From contig NC_092862.1 of the NCBI RefSeq assembly GCF_032062135.1, forward strand, positions 67,740,250 to 67,804,249: a stretch of 64,000 bases of DNA, in the 5' to 3' direction. This DNA is from Pyxicephalus adspersus. Taxonomy: Eukaryota; Chordata; Amphibia; Anura; Pyxicephalidae. The notes below the pieces were generated by a model that saw only the letters and a list, made by a program, of their open reading frames with translations, was not told the DNA's origin and did not search any database. The translations under genes were made by a program, and so were the position numbers. This document shows, piece by piece, positions 36,614-44,897 of this stretch (its first letter is position 1; each line of letters starts with the position of its first letter).

Positions 36614-36759
36614 TTGATCCAGCAAACCTGGAATAGATTTCTTAAAAGTAATTTTCAATCCTGGACCAGATTTATTTTAAGTTTTCTGGATTACCCAGGT
36701 TCACTGTAGAAAGTGTATCCTCTCCTGTCTTGGAGACCTCTAATAAATCAGGCTCAATG
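36614..36759. mobile_element. Palindromic MITE, partial copy
   Basis: Contains GATCCAGCAAACCTGGAATA, CAATCCTGGACCAGATTTAT, and the right arm GTGTATCCTCTCCTGTCTTG then GAGACCTCTAATAAATCAGG. The outer left arm is missing. It lies directly beside the 3' side of the Ngaro element, which may have inserted next to or into it. Confidence 0.7.
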
Positions 36760-36779
36760 TTTCTAGCCTAAAAGCTGCA

Positions 36780-37280
36780 ACTGTTCTCTACCACAGGAGA
36801 GTCGGGGAGTGACTGGCTTCACACATGACAAGTGTAAAAGGGGGAACAGGAAAAACCTCTTACCTCTGCCAGCCAGCCATCCCGATCGTCCCATTAACCC
36901 AGATCCCTGAATAATTACACGAGACCTGTTCTTGGGTATAACTGGCCATAGCAGCCTTTTATTAACCAAAATATAAACAGATTATTACCTTTTATTTGTA
37001 ACATATACAAAAACGCCAACACACCATAACATATTCAAACCAAGTTTTTAAGTTCTTTTAACACATATTTTTGTTTTCGACAGTCCATGACAGTACCCCT
37101 ACATCTCTCATTCTCACATACCTGCACCCTACAATTTTGGCCCCCAGCCATTAAGACACCGGCTCAGGGACAACAGGCAGGTATCCCAACAAAACACCGG
37201 GCCCCACTACAACCCCGTGTTCCAAACGCCCCACTATCATGGACCGCCAAAACCCGCCACTACGCCGCAAGCATGACACC
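36780..37280 (-). other. Probable 3' non-coding region of the Ngaro
   Basis: Follows the hydrolase stop on the minus strand. In Ngaro elements the region after the last gene holds the B1-A2-B2 part of the split direct repeats. I compared it by eye with 42363-42590 and found no convincing long match (only short ones such as ACCTCTGCC), so neither the repeats nor the exact 3' end are defined here. Confidence 0.4.
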
Positions 37281-37876
37281 TTATGCTTGCGCGCACCTCC
37301 ACACTTTAAGACCACGCTGCAGGCCGTCCTGCAGACCCAACATCCAAAGATCCGTGCCAACCGCATTAAGATGCACCCCATCCTCCCGCAAGAAAAGATC
37401 AGGCTCACCCTCCAAATCCCTGTGACGAACCGCTAACCCTCCGAGCCGCACCACAAATTTACTCACTGCCCTGTTAACTTTCACGCGAGCCTTATTTAAA
37501 CGATCAGTAGATCGCGCACGCCTCCAACTGCGTCTCGCCACCATATCGGACCATAACAGGACTGTATCNGGAAATGCTGAACGCAAACGAAGGAAATCAA
37601 ATTTAATATCCTTCAGCAATTCCCGAAGAGGCCTGGAACCCACATCATTACCCCCCGCATGAATTAAAAGGACATCAGGCGGACGATCCAGTCGTACATA
37701 CCGGTTAACTTCCGTAAGCACTCGGCTCCACTGCATACCACGGATACCGATCCACCTCACTCTAGCTTCCCCCTGCGGAAAACCCAACTGTCGCCCGTTG
37801 GGCCGCACCTCTGCCCGCCTGGCTCCCCAATAAACGAATGAATGCCCCAGAATCCACATTAAGCATTCCCTAGAAT
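37281..37876 (-). CDS. SGNH-type hydrolase domain of the Ngaro (probable 3' exon)
   Basis: A minus-strand frame open from 38000 to 37281 (239 codons). The catalytic blocks of the SGNH/GDSL esterase fold appear in order: GHS at residues 52-54 (nucleophile Ser54), the block II glycine in IGIRG (84-88), GGND at 116-119 (oxyanion Asn118), and DGVH at 207-210 (catalytic Asp207 and His210). Hydrolases of this fold cleave ester bonds; domains of this kind are known from some Ngaro elements and from CR1 ORF1, with unproven role. Residues 1-41 of the open frame are probably intron, so the exon is taken to begin at 37876, and there is no good ATG before the first block. It was probably made as the C-terminal part of a spliced recombinase-hydrolase protein. 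An ambiguous base at 37569 leaves residue 144 unknown. All catalytic residues are present, so the domain looks functional. Confidence 0.8.
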
Positions 37877-38013
37877 CTGTAAGGCAAACAAAGAAACAAA
37901 TTGTACAACCAGAACACCACCCTTCAAAGTCCCGCAGCCTCCCATACCCCATCTGATAACACCATAGCCAACCTTCAAGCAAACAATCCTTTTTTAGCAC
38001 ACACTGTACTCAC
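37877..38013 (-). other. Candidate spliceosomal intron between recombinase and hydrolase
   Basis: On the minus strand the recombinase stop TAG (38016-38014) is followed at once by GTGAGTAC, a near-consensus 5' splice site (TAG|GTGAGT). 137 bases on, TTTCTTTGTTTGCCTTACAG ends at 37877, a textbook pyrimidine tract and 3' splice site, just before the first hydrolase block. Joining 38014 to 37876 gives codon GAT and puts the hydrolase in frame with the +1 frame of the upstream exon. In this copy the recombinase frame itself reaches TAG, so a one-base deletion near the exon end would explain why the fusion is not open. Splicing is inferred from sequence only. Confidence 0.65.
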
Positions 38014-38957
38014 CTACAGCAACTGCGGCCGAACATACAACTTAAAGCGATTGGACTCCCACCTCCCAATTCGCTTAATCGCCTCCGCACCCAAACCCCA
38101 TCGGGCCGCCTCAGTAGCAGCCCCAATGCGGAAAGAGTGCGAGGAATAGGCCGCAGATGCCCGCCCTGTAGCCCGCACACAACGTTTAAATACAGCCCCA
38201 AACTGAAAAACAGACAAAGGAGACTCATCCTTATGCACAAAAAACGGACCCTGCCCATGATTGCGCAGTCGCAAGTACTGACTGACCGCCCCCAGCGGGC
38301 AGGCCACCGACCCTGGAAGTGCCCCCAAGAACAGACAGGCCCCCTTTCCCCCTTGATCAGTCTTTGACTTCCGTATCCAAATCCTCACACTCCGCCCCTG
38401 CACACTAACATCTTGCCAAAACAGGCCACCCCACTTATCCCTACTCGGGCTCACCACTTCCCCCACCCTCAATGCCCCAAAAAAGGTAACTGTAAATGCA
38501 GCCTTAAACAAAGCCACCTCAAAAGAATCCACACAAACCCCTGCCAAACTATCCAACACCTCCTAGTATCACACCGCACCTTACCTTTTTTATACCCTTT
38601 TAGAGCCTGACGAACCAAAAAGCTTTTTGTGTGGTCCTCCCCCCCTTCCAACTTAAATAAAAAGGCTAGCGCAGACAATTTCTTAGCCATCACTGCAGCA
38701 GAAACCCCAGTTCTAAAATTAACAGCCAAAAACAAAAGCAGCATAAGTAATCCTTGCTTAACATCCAAACCCACACCCTCCTGCTGCACAAACTGAAACA
38801 ATTCATGCCATGTGTGTACATACGACCTCCACGTTCCAGCCGCCACCGATCGGCGAATCACCCCCACTAAAACCGCTAAACAATCGTCCACAGTTCCTGC
38901 GGGCAAGGAATGCCCTGACGATCCGCCCTTGGAACCAGCTCCCGGAACCGCTGCCAC
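38014..38957 (-). pseudogene. Ngaro tyrosine recombinase, interrupted by a frameshift
   Basis: Two overlapping minus-strand frames make one recombinase. The N-terminal part (38957 down to about 38565) has the helical SAM-like DNA-binding region (TWRSYVHTWHELFQF; LSALAFLF). The C-terminal catalytic part (38559-38014) carries Arg31 in ALRVGE, the beta-hairpin lysine in RKSKTD, HSFR (His141, Arg144), Trp167 in GRWES and the nucleophile Tyr175 in FKLYVR, so every catalytic residue is present. The enzyme would integrate the circular cDNA by strand exchange. The frames part at about 38555-38572, where the upstream frame reads on past DTRR and the downstream frame meets a TAG just before VLDSLAG; a one-base deletion fits. 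The N-terminus overlaps the reverse-transcriptase frame by about 80 bases with no clear ATG, which suggests translation by -1 shift or reinitiation. The break makes this copy unlikely to be autonomous, unless it is a sequencing error. Confidence 0.85.
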
Positions 38958-40570
38958 TGTGAACGAGAAAGAGAGTCCGCCACGTCATTCTCCACCCCAG
39001 GCACGTGCACCGCCTTCAAATAAATGTTGTGGCACAAACACAGCAGCACCAAATGCCTAAGTAAACGCACAACCGGGGGGGAATTAGCCGTATTGCTATT
39101 AATCGCCCCCACGACCCCTAAGTTGTCACAATGCAAGCAAACCTTGCGATTCCTCAAATCATTCCCCCAAATCCTCAATGCCACCACCACGGGAAAGAGT
39201 TCTAGCAACACTAAATTCTTACACAACCCCCTTTCTACCCATGAATCCGGCCAAACCTCCGCACTCCAGTGACCAGCCCAATAAGCACCATAACCGATAC
39301 TCCCAGCTGCATCCGTGTACAAGTCCAAGGATTCTTTAGACACTGACTCCGCCATCCACATGGTCCTCCCATTGTAGCAGTCCAAAAACTGCAGCCACAC
39401 GCGCAAATCCTCCCGCAATTCACTGGTCAACCGTATGAAATGACCCGGCGAGCGAACTCCAGCCGTAGCAGCCGCCAACCGCCTACTAAAAACTCTCCCC
39501 ATGGGCATGATATTGCATGCAAAATTCAACTTCCCTAGCAGGGACTGCAATTCATGCAAACGAATTTTGCGCAACCCGTGGGCCCTCCGCACAGCCAACC
39601 GCAAACCTTCCAGTTTATCATCCGGCAGCCGACACTCCATTGCAACAGAATCTAACACAATCCCCAAAAAACTCAACACCGTCCGCGGCGACTCAGTCTT
39701 GTCAGCCGCCAACGGAACACCAAATGATTCAGCAACCTGTTGCAAGGTGCCCAATAAATTGGCACAGACCCTGGAACCTTGAGGCCCAACACACAAGAAA
39801 TCATCCAGGTAGTGGATCACAGAATTCAAGCCGGACACATCACGCACCACCCACTCCAAGAAAGAACTAAAACATTCAAAAAACGCACAGGAAATAGCGC
39901 AACCCATAGGAAGACATTTATCTACAAAAAAGGCTCCCTGCCATTCGCAACCAAGCAACCAAAAACTATCTGGATGCACGGGTAGCAGGCGAAAAGCAGC
40001 CTCAACATCCGCCTTAGCCATCAAACAACCCCTGCCGGCCGCTCGCACCAATGCCACGGCCACATCAAACGAGGTATAAGAAACTCTACATAACTCCGGA
40101 TCGATCCCATCATTCACCGACCCCCCTTTCGGGTGCGACAAATGATGAATCATCCGAAACTTGCAGGGCTCCTTTTTTGGAACCACCCCCAGTGGGGACA
40201 CAACTAAACTTGCAAGCGGAGGGTCAGCAAAAGGACCCGCCATGCGCCCCAATTCAACCTCCTTCCTCAATTTTTCAGACACTACTGACGCATGTGCCAA
40301 GGCCGAACGCAAATTTGAAGAACGGGGGGGTACCACTGCCAAACTACACGGAATGCGAAAACCTTCAGAAAAACCCAACAACAACAATCTAGCCACCGCT
40401 CTATCAGGGTATCTATCTAGAAAGGGGCGCATTTTTTCCACCTTCACTGGCGTCCTCCCTTTTTCCCCCAGGCTCTCCAATCCGTCCCCTACCCTTGTGC
40501 ATGCAACGCACGGCAGCGTGCACACCCCCACAGGTCGAGCACTCGTGCTTAAAGCGGCAGGTGCCGCCAA
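38876..40570 (-). CDS. Ngaro reverse transcriptase / RNase H
   Basis: A 564-codon open frame without any break. Reverse transcriptase: VVPKKEPCKFRMIHHLSHP at about 129-147, first catalytic Asp188 in MAKADVEAAFRLLPVHPDSF, PMGCAISCAFFECF at 221-234, and YLDD at 254-257 (Asp256, Asp257). RNase H: Asp420 in LYTDAAG, Glu457 in LELFP, Asp482 in HCDN, and Asp532 in NDVADSLSR, a complete D-E-D-D set. It copies the element RNA to DNA and removes the RNA strand. The frame overlaps the end of gag by about 158 bases and lies +1 (equal to -2) relative to it. The first in-frame ATG is at codon 47 (40432), so expression probably needs frameshifting, reinitiation or a non-ATG start; the start given is only the upstream limit of the open frame. 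It looks fully functional. Confidence 0.92.
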   Translation of the reverse strand: MAAPAALSTSARPVGVCTLPCVACTRVGDGLESLGEKGRTPVKVEKMRPFLDRYPDRAVARLLLLGFSEGFRIPCSLAVVPPRSSNLRSALAHASVVSEKLRKEVELGRMAGPFADPPLASLVVSPLGVVPKKEPCKFRMIHHLSHPKGGSVNDGIDPELCRVSYTSFDVAVALVRAAGRGCLMAKADVEAAFRLLPVHPDSFWLLGCEWQGAFFVDKCLPMGCAISCAFFECFSSFLEWVVRDVSGLNSVIHYLDDFLCVGPQGSRVCANLLGTLQQVAESFGVPLAADKTESPRTVLSFLGIVLDSVAMECRLPDDKLEGLRLAVRRAHGLRKIRLHELQSLLGKLNFACNIMPMGRVFSRRLAAATAGVRSPGHFIRLTSELREDLRVWLQFLDCYNGRTMWMAESVSKESLDLYTDAAGSIGYGAYWAGHWSAEVWPDSWVERGLCKNLVLLELFPVVVALRIWGNDLRNRKVCLHCDNLGVVGAINSNTANSPPVVRLLRHLVLLCLCHNIYLKAVHVPGVENDVADSLSRSQWQRFRELVPRADRQGIPCPQELWTIV

Positions 40571-42362
40571 AACGGCACGTTCCCTCGTTAAACAGCCAGC
40601 AAAAACCTTTTCGCTTTCCGGCCAAAGGGGCTGCCACGCCTGGGCCCCCGGCCGTCCCCAGAAAGGACTGCGACCCCCAGCGCGCCGATGTCATCAGGCG
40701 CATCCACAAATTAATGTCTTTGTGATCCCACCTCATGCCAGGGCGCATGGCCTTCCGCTGACGAAATTGCTCGTCGTATCGGAGCCACGCCACACCNCCA
40801 TAAATCCTATAAGCCTCACTAATTGCATCAAGATAACAGAAAAGGGCCGAGCAGTTCTCCGGCGCCTTTTCCCCAATCAGGCTAGCCAATATGGCAAAAG
40901 CCTGCAGCCAATTTTGAAAAGTGCGAGGAATGGAGCGCCAAGCGCTCTTTTCCTCACCCGCCCTCTTCCCGTCACTCACCTTGACATCCCGGACTCCAAA
41001 GCGCTCCGCCGGTAACAAGGAAAAAATCTCCACATACTCACCCTTCCAGATTTTCTCCCTAACCTCAGCCTGTAAATGCGCCCCTAACGGCCCCTCAAAG
41101 CAAATGTAAACCTCACCTTTTGCAGCATCACCAACCGACGAGAAGTCCCCACCTTCCTTCCGGCCCTCGATGTCCACTCGGTCCGAGTTATCCACTGCCC
41201 CCAGCCCGGCCGGCACCGCGCCACCGGACACCAAAGAGCCAGGGGAGGATACCCCGCTCCCCCCCTGCACCCCAACTCCACGTGCAACCCCAGCTGCTAG
41301 CACCCCCCCAGCCACTGGTCCTGGGCCAGCACCCCACACCACTGAAGGTGCGGGGTGACTCTGCTCCCCCAAACCAAAACCCACTAATAAATCCCTCAAG
41401 CCCCGCAACAACCTGCCCTCGGCCCCCCCGCCTTGTTCACACACTGCTACTGTCCCCCCAATGCCCCTTACACCACTGCCCCCTACCGCCCGGCCACATT
41501 CAAATACAGTATTGTCCCTGCCCCCCCTGTTATGCGGACCCCACACAGAGTGGGACTCACCAGGCTGCACAGGGCTTCCATGCCCTGCCGCCGCTGCATC
41601 CGCCTGGGCGCCGTCCATCTCCTCTGCCTCCGAGACTTCCCCTTCTGACCGGGTGTCCCCTTGGAATCGGATGTCTTCTTCTGTCTCTTCCGCATCCGGA
41701 TCCATGACGACTTCCGGGCGCGGTGAACTGACGTCACATCCGGGCGCCGTCAAAGAACCGGAAGTGCGGCCTGCCACTTCCGCCCGTGTCATTCGGCGTC
41801 GGACCTCACCGGGAACGGATGCGGCGTCCTCCAGCTCCTCTGCAGGTAACCGCTTGCCACTGTCCACCACCAACGAAGGCCTCTTCCTACCCGGAGGACC
41901 GACCACCGATGGCCCACGGTCCGGTCCCGCGCGTCTTCTCCTCCCACGCCGGGCCTCTGTGTCATCACCCGGCGGCGATGAACGACAGGCCGCACGCTCC
42001 CGCTCCCGGCCGTGAGCAGACTGGGGCTTGGCAGACCGCCCTGGAGTGTCTTCTGCTCGGGGGTCCCGCCGTCGGCGAGGATTCCTCCTGGCCCGCCCTG
42101 CATCCACCGGCGCCCGCTGCTTGGGGGGGCACAGAGGGTCCCTGTTGGGGCTCCTGGGATGGCGCTGGACCCCAGAGGCCAAGGTAGGACTGAGGCGCAC
42201 CGGCGGCCTAGACAGCCGTGCCCGCCTGGAACGCTGTGGACCGGTCTGTCCTTCTTGTTCCAGCCCTGGCCCCAAATTCCTCATCTGGGACTCCAACCAC
42301 TGGACACCCTTGACTGCAGCCGCTGACCTGATGCGATTCAGCAGCTCTTCCACGGACGCCAT
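40413..42362 (-). CDS. Ngaro Gag-like protein with CCCH and CCHC-type zinc fingers
   Basis: 649 codons from an ATG at 42362 in good initiation context (GTTATGG); the frame is open four codons further upstream without another ATG. Residues up to about 400 are low-complexity, rich in Arg, Pro, Gly and acidic clusters, probably disordered. The conserved Ngaro Gag core follows (IPRTFQNWLQAFAILASLIG; WLRYDEQFRQRKAMRP; WDHKDINLWMRLMT). Near the C-terminus, 588-620, are two small zinc fingers: C588-x7-C596-x5-C602-x3-H606 (CCCH type, FNEGTCRFGGTCRFKH) and C608-x2-C611-x3-H615-x4-C620. They presumably bind the element RNA in ribonucleoprotein particles. The last 158 bases overlap the reverse-transcriptase frame. 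Codon use and GC content differ sharply from the surroundings. An ambiguous base at 40797 leaves one residue undefined. No stop or frameshift. Confidence 0.85.
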   Translation of the reverse strand: MASVEELLNRIRSAAAVKGVQWLESQMRNLGPGLEQEGQTGPQRSRRARLSRPPVRLSPTLASGVQRHPRSPNRDPLCPPKQRAPVDAGRARRNPRRRRDPRAEDTPGRSAKPQSAHGRERERAACRSSPPGDDTEARRGRRRRAGPDRGPSVVGPPGRKRPSLVVDSGKRLPAEELEDAASVPGEVRRRMTRAEVAGRTSGSLTAPGCDVSSPRPEVVMDPDAEETEEDIRFQGDTRSEGEVSEAEEMDGAQADAAAAGHGSPVQPGESHSVWGPHNRGGRDNTVFECGRAVGGSGVRGIGGTVAVCEQGGGAEGRLLRGLRDLLVGFGLGEQSHPAPSVVWGAGPGPVAGGVLAAGVARGVGVQGGSGVSSPGSLVSGGAVPAGLGAVDNSDRVDIEGRKEGGDFSSVGDAAKGEVYICFEGPLGAHLQAEVREKIWKGEYVEIFSLLPAERFGVRDVKVSDGKRAGEEKSAWRSIPRTFQNWLQAFAILASLIGEKAPENCSALFCYLDAISEAYRIYXGVAWLRYDEQFRQRKAMRPGMRWDHKDINLWMRLMTSARWGSQSFLGTAGGPGVAAPLAGKRKGFCWLFNEGTCRFGGTCRFKHECSTCGGVHAAVRCMHKGRGRIGEPGGKREDASEGGKNAPLSR

Positions 42363-42590
42363 AACGTAAGCCAACTCTTTCCTCAGCTTCTTTAATTTTT
42401 TGTAACCTCTGCCCTCCCACCTCTGCCTTATATATCCCTGTCCTTTGACCCCTCCTAATTTCTTACTCCACCCATCACCCCATCTCTCTTAACCAATCAT
42501 CACCCTTAACCCATTCTCTCCTGACTCCTTTCCCCCCCCCCTTCCCCTGTCATGAGGCCCCCCGCCTTTTTTTTTTTTTTTTTTTTTTGC
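42363..42590 (-). other. Probable 5' leader of the Ngaro, with A/T homopolymer
   Basis: Sequence upstream of the gag ATG. It is pyrimidine-rich on the plus strand (CCCTCCCACCTCTGCC, CCCCATCTCTCTTAACC), and so purine-rich on the sense strand, and ends against a run of 22 T at 42567-42588. A1 of the split direct repeats is expected here. TATATA near 42430 could serve as a TATA box on the sense strand, but this is a weak call. The exact element end is not defined. Confidence 0.4.
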
Positions 42591-44769
42591 TCTGGGCCAT
42601 CTTGAACCTTCTCAGATCTCCTGTCGTGGAACATCAGATTTATATAACCATGTGCACATTCTAGGCAGGAAAAGCTGTGAGACCAGAGTGACCTAACAAA
42701 TGCATAGAATCCTGGAGGATTTTTTTGAACCAGTAGTAAGGTCTGTATGTTCAAGATAATTTTCAAAATGGCCAGCAGTAATGAGCAGATGATTTTGAAA
42801 AACAAAATAATTGGTGAAAATTAAGGGGAAAATTCACCATGTTGTGAGTTTACATTGTCAGCTTTGTAAATTGCATTCCCTAAGCATGGTATTGTCAAAA
42901 AAATCACTGGGGAAAGAGTGTCAGAAGAGCTGGTGGGAATACATCTGTAAATTGTTCTGTAAATCAAAGTTAATAAATACCAGGAAAACGTATTAAAGTC
43001 CCCCTGCCCCAAGTTTTTAGTGAATTGCAAATCCCCTTTCTAAATAACCTTTTCAGTAAGATTAGGTAAAGTTAAAGCATGTTAGAAATTGCTGGAGTCT
43101 CTTTTGGAAGTTTGGATTGATAAACAAGATATAGATTGGGTCATACACAAGATAGAGAAAGAGCAATATCCCTAATGAGACATGGATGGCAAAAAAAGAC
43201 AATGGTATTTCTCTACCACTATCAGTTTTGGACTTTTTATTTTTTATTTATCTTCTTCACCTGACTACCCCACCCACAGATCCCTATGCTTTTTCTTTCT
43301 TTTTTGTTTAATGAGCCTTTGAAATGTGAGCCACGTGATAGAATTTAAAGCACCAGTCGTTACCATGTTCAGAAAAGTAGCACAGAGCAATCACATGCCA
43401 AGAAGCTCCATCCAGACCCACACTGTTAAAATGCTTGCTGAATCAGTCTACAAATAAACAATTCAGATTAAAGGTAAATTGTGTAGAAATTCTTACACTT
43501 CTGCATTGTCCCGTGCATTTAATTATTAGTTTATTGATTTTATCATAATACATAGTGTACTGTGACCAGAACTTCTATTAATAATTTTGTTTCCTAGAAT
43601 CTTAGCATGTAAAATTCTACACTATGTGCACATAGTTCAAAACCTATAGAAACAACTTTCTAGTCAATCATTTTTTTTCTACGTGCATTATTATCCATGT
43701 CACTAAGACAGGTCATTTGAACCAGAGCATTTGATCCAAGAGCATTTATATACTTTTCAATGCACATTTTTTATGGCAAACAAATGCACATCAGGGTGCA
43801 CATTGTGTGAGCATGCCAGAAAGAGTTATGTACCCTGCAAGGCACAGATCTTAATGCCGAGTAATTTGAGCCACATGAGACGCAAATCTGTAAAATGTGC
43901 CTGTTTGATTGGCAGGGCTCTTTTTGTGCTCTCAAATTTACATGAACATAAAATAACCTCAGAGGTAATATTTGAGCATTTATGAGGCAGCGTTTGCAGT
44001 TTTATGGCATTTAGGTGTTTGATTACCAAAGAAATAAACAATTTGATTCCTTTGGGTAAAGTCAGACCCCATTAGTTCTTTTAGAGAATGCTGTTTTGTC
44101 CTTATCTCCTAGAAAATAAATAAAATCAGGCTCTGTAATCCAGCAGAGAGCACAAAGGGGTGTAATACTGTTAGCATGATTTGAAGGAAAATGGTTGTAA
44201 ACAGACTGTAAGAACTAAAGAAAAAAGCATTTAAAGAGCTTTATTTTCATTTTACATCACAATGACTTAAAGGGAAACCATCAATACTGCAAAGGAGCGG
44301 CTGTCCTGTAAGATCATTCATCAATGTGGGATGGTATGTAGTATTTTATTATTTTAAGGGCCAGCATAAACAGAACCTTATGAAATTATTTGCAACCTTT
44401 TGACTAGTAGTACAGAATAATTCATACTGCTCATAGTTTAAATATTTTACATGGGCAAGAAGCTGTAATTACAACATTCACCTGCAGCACCACCTGCTGA
44501 TTAAATCTGTTGTTGTGACCATTCTGTTTACTTCTTTTTAGGAAACCAGCAAACACAGGGCTGGATTTGCTGCATTGGTACCTAAAGACATTGAAAATCC
44601 GGTTTCCTGATCTGTAGTGTACAAAGGATATAAAATACAGCAGATCATGTATTTATACCATGGCCAAGAAACCCCATCTAGGTTCTCTAATGCATCATTC
44701 CCTCCACCAAGGAATTTTGAAGGCACATCAGAAAGCCCCCTTCCAATGTGTGTATTGGGCACTACTTTC
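42591..44769. other. Non-coding stretch
   Basis: No gene recognised. TTAAAGGGAAACC at 44267-44279 resembles a TTAA-type MITE terminus, and TTCACTTTAAAC near 45802 could be the opposite end of a similar element, but I do not pair them with confidence. The segment 43.7-44.0 kb has mixed composition and no repeat that I know. Confidence 0.35.
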
Positions 44770-44897
44770 TTTTAGATAGTAAGCTCTTTTGGGCAGGGTC
44801 CTTTCCCCTGCTATTTCCACCCATATTTATTGTACAACGTTGCATAATATGCTGGCACTATAAAAGTTCAGTTTATTATTATTAATATCATTATTAT
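44770..44897 (+). repeat. LINE 3' end fragment
   Basis: TAGATAGTAAGCTCTTTTGG then GCAGGGTCCTTTCCCC, followed by TATTTATTGTACAACGTTGC then ATAATATGCTGGCACTATA and an ATTATT tail. This is the characteristic 3' untranslated end of a frog L2/CR1-group LINE family. The same phrase (GATTGTAAGCTCTTTGGGCA) follows a reverse-transcriptase fragment at about 55000, which ties the two together. Confidence 0.7.

Larger units (their letters stand above)
36780..42590 (-). mobile_element. Ngaro-type tyrosine-recombinase retrotransposon
   Basis: Minus-strand order Gag, reverse transcriptase/RNase H, tyrosine recombinase, SGNH hydrolase is that of vertebrate Ngaro elements (DIRS order). The reverse-transcriptase block IHHLSHPKGGSVNDGIDPEL is of the Ngaro rather than DIRS1 type. 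Such elements reverse-transcribe their RNA and integrate a circular DNA by the recombinase, so they have no DDE integrase and leave no target duplication. The block is GC- and CpG-rich in an AT-rich setting. Three long frames are fully open, with one frameshift in the recombinase; the only two ambiguous bases of the window (37569, 40797) lie here. Limits are approximate: the coding starts at 42362 (ATG) and ends at 37281, and the expected split direct repeats were not found by eye. Confidence 0.9.

Noticed and set aside
40161..41015. 284-codon plus-strand open frame
   Set aside because: Antisense to gag and the start of reverse transcriptase; proline- and alanine-rich make-up is the mirror of the GC-rich gag codons. 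No domain.
41120..41707. 195-codon plus-strand proline-rich frame
   Set aside because: Antisense shadow of the low-complexity part of gag.
36780..42590. DIRS1-type rather than Ngaro-type element
   Set aside because: The HHLSHPKGGSVNDGIDPEL block and the SGNH hydrolase after the recombinase fit Ngaro; no adenine methyltransferase-like domain and no inverted terminal repeats of the DIRS1 kind were seen.
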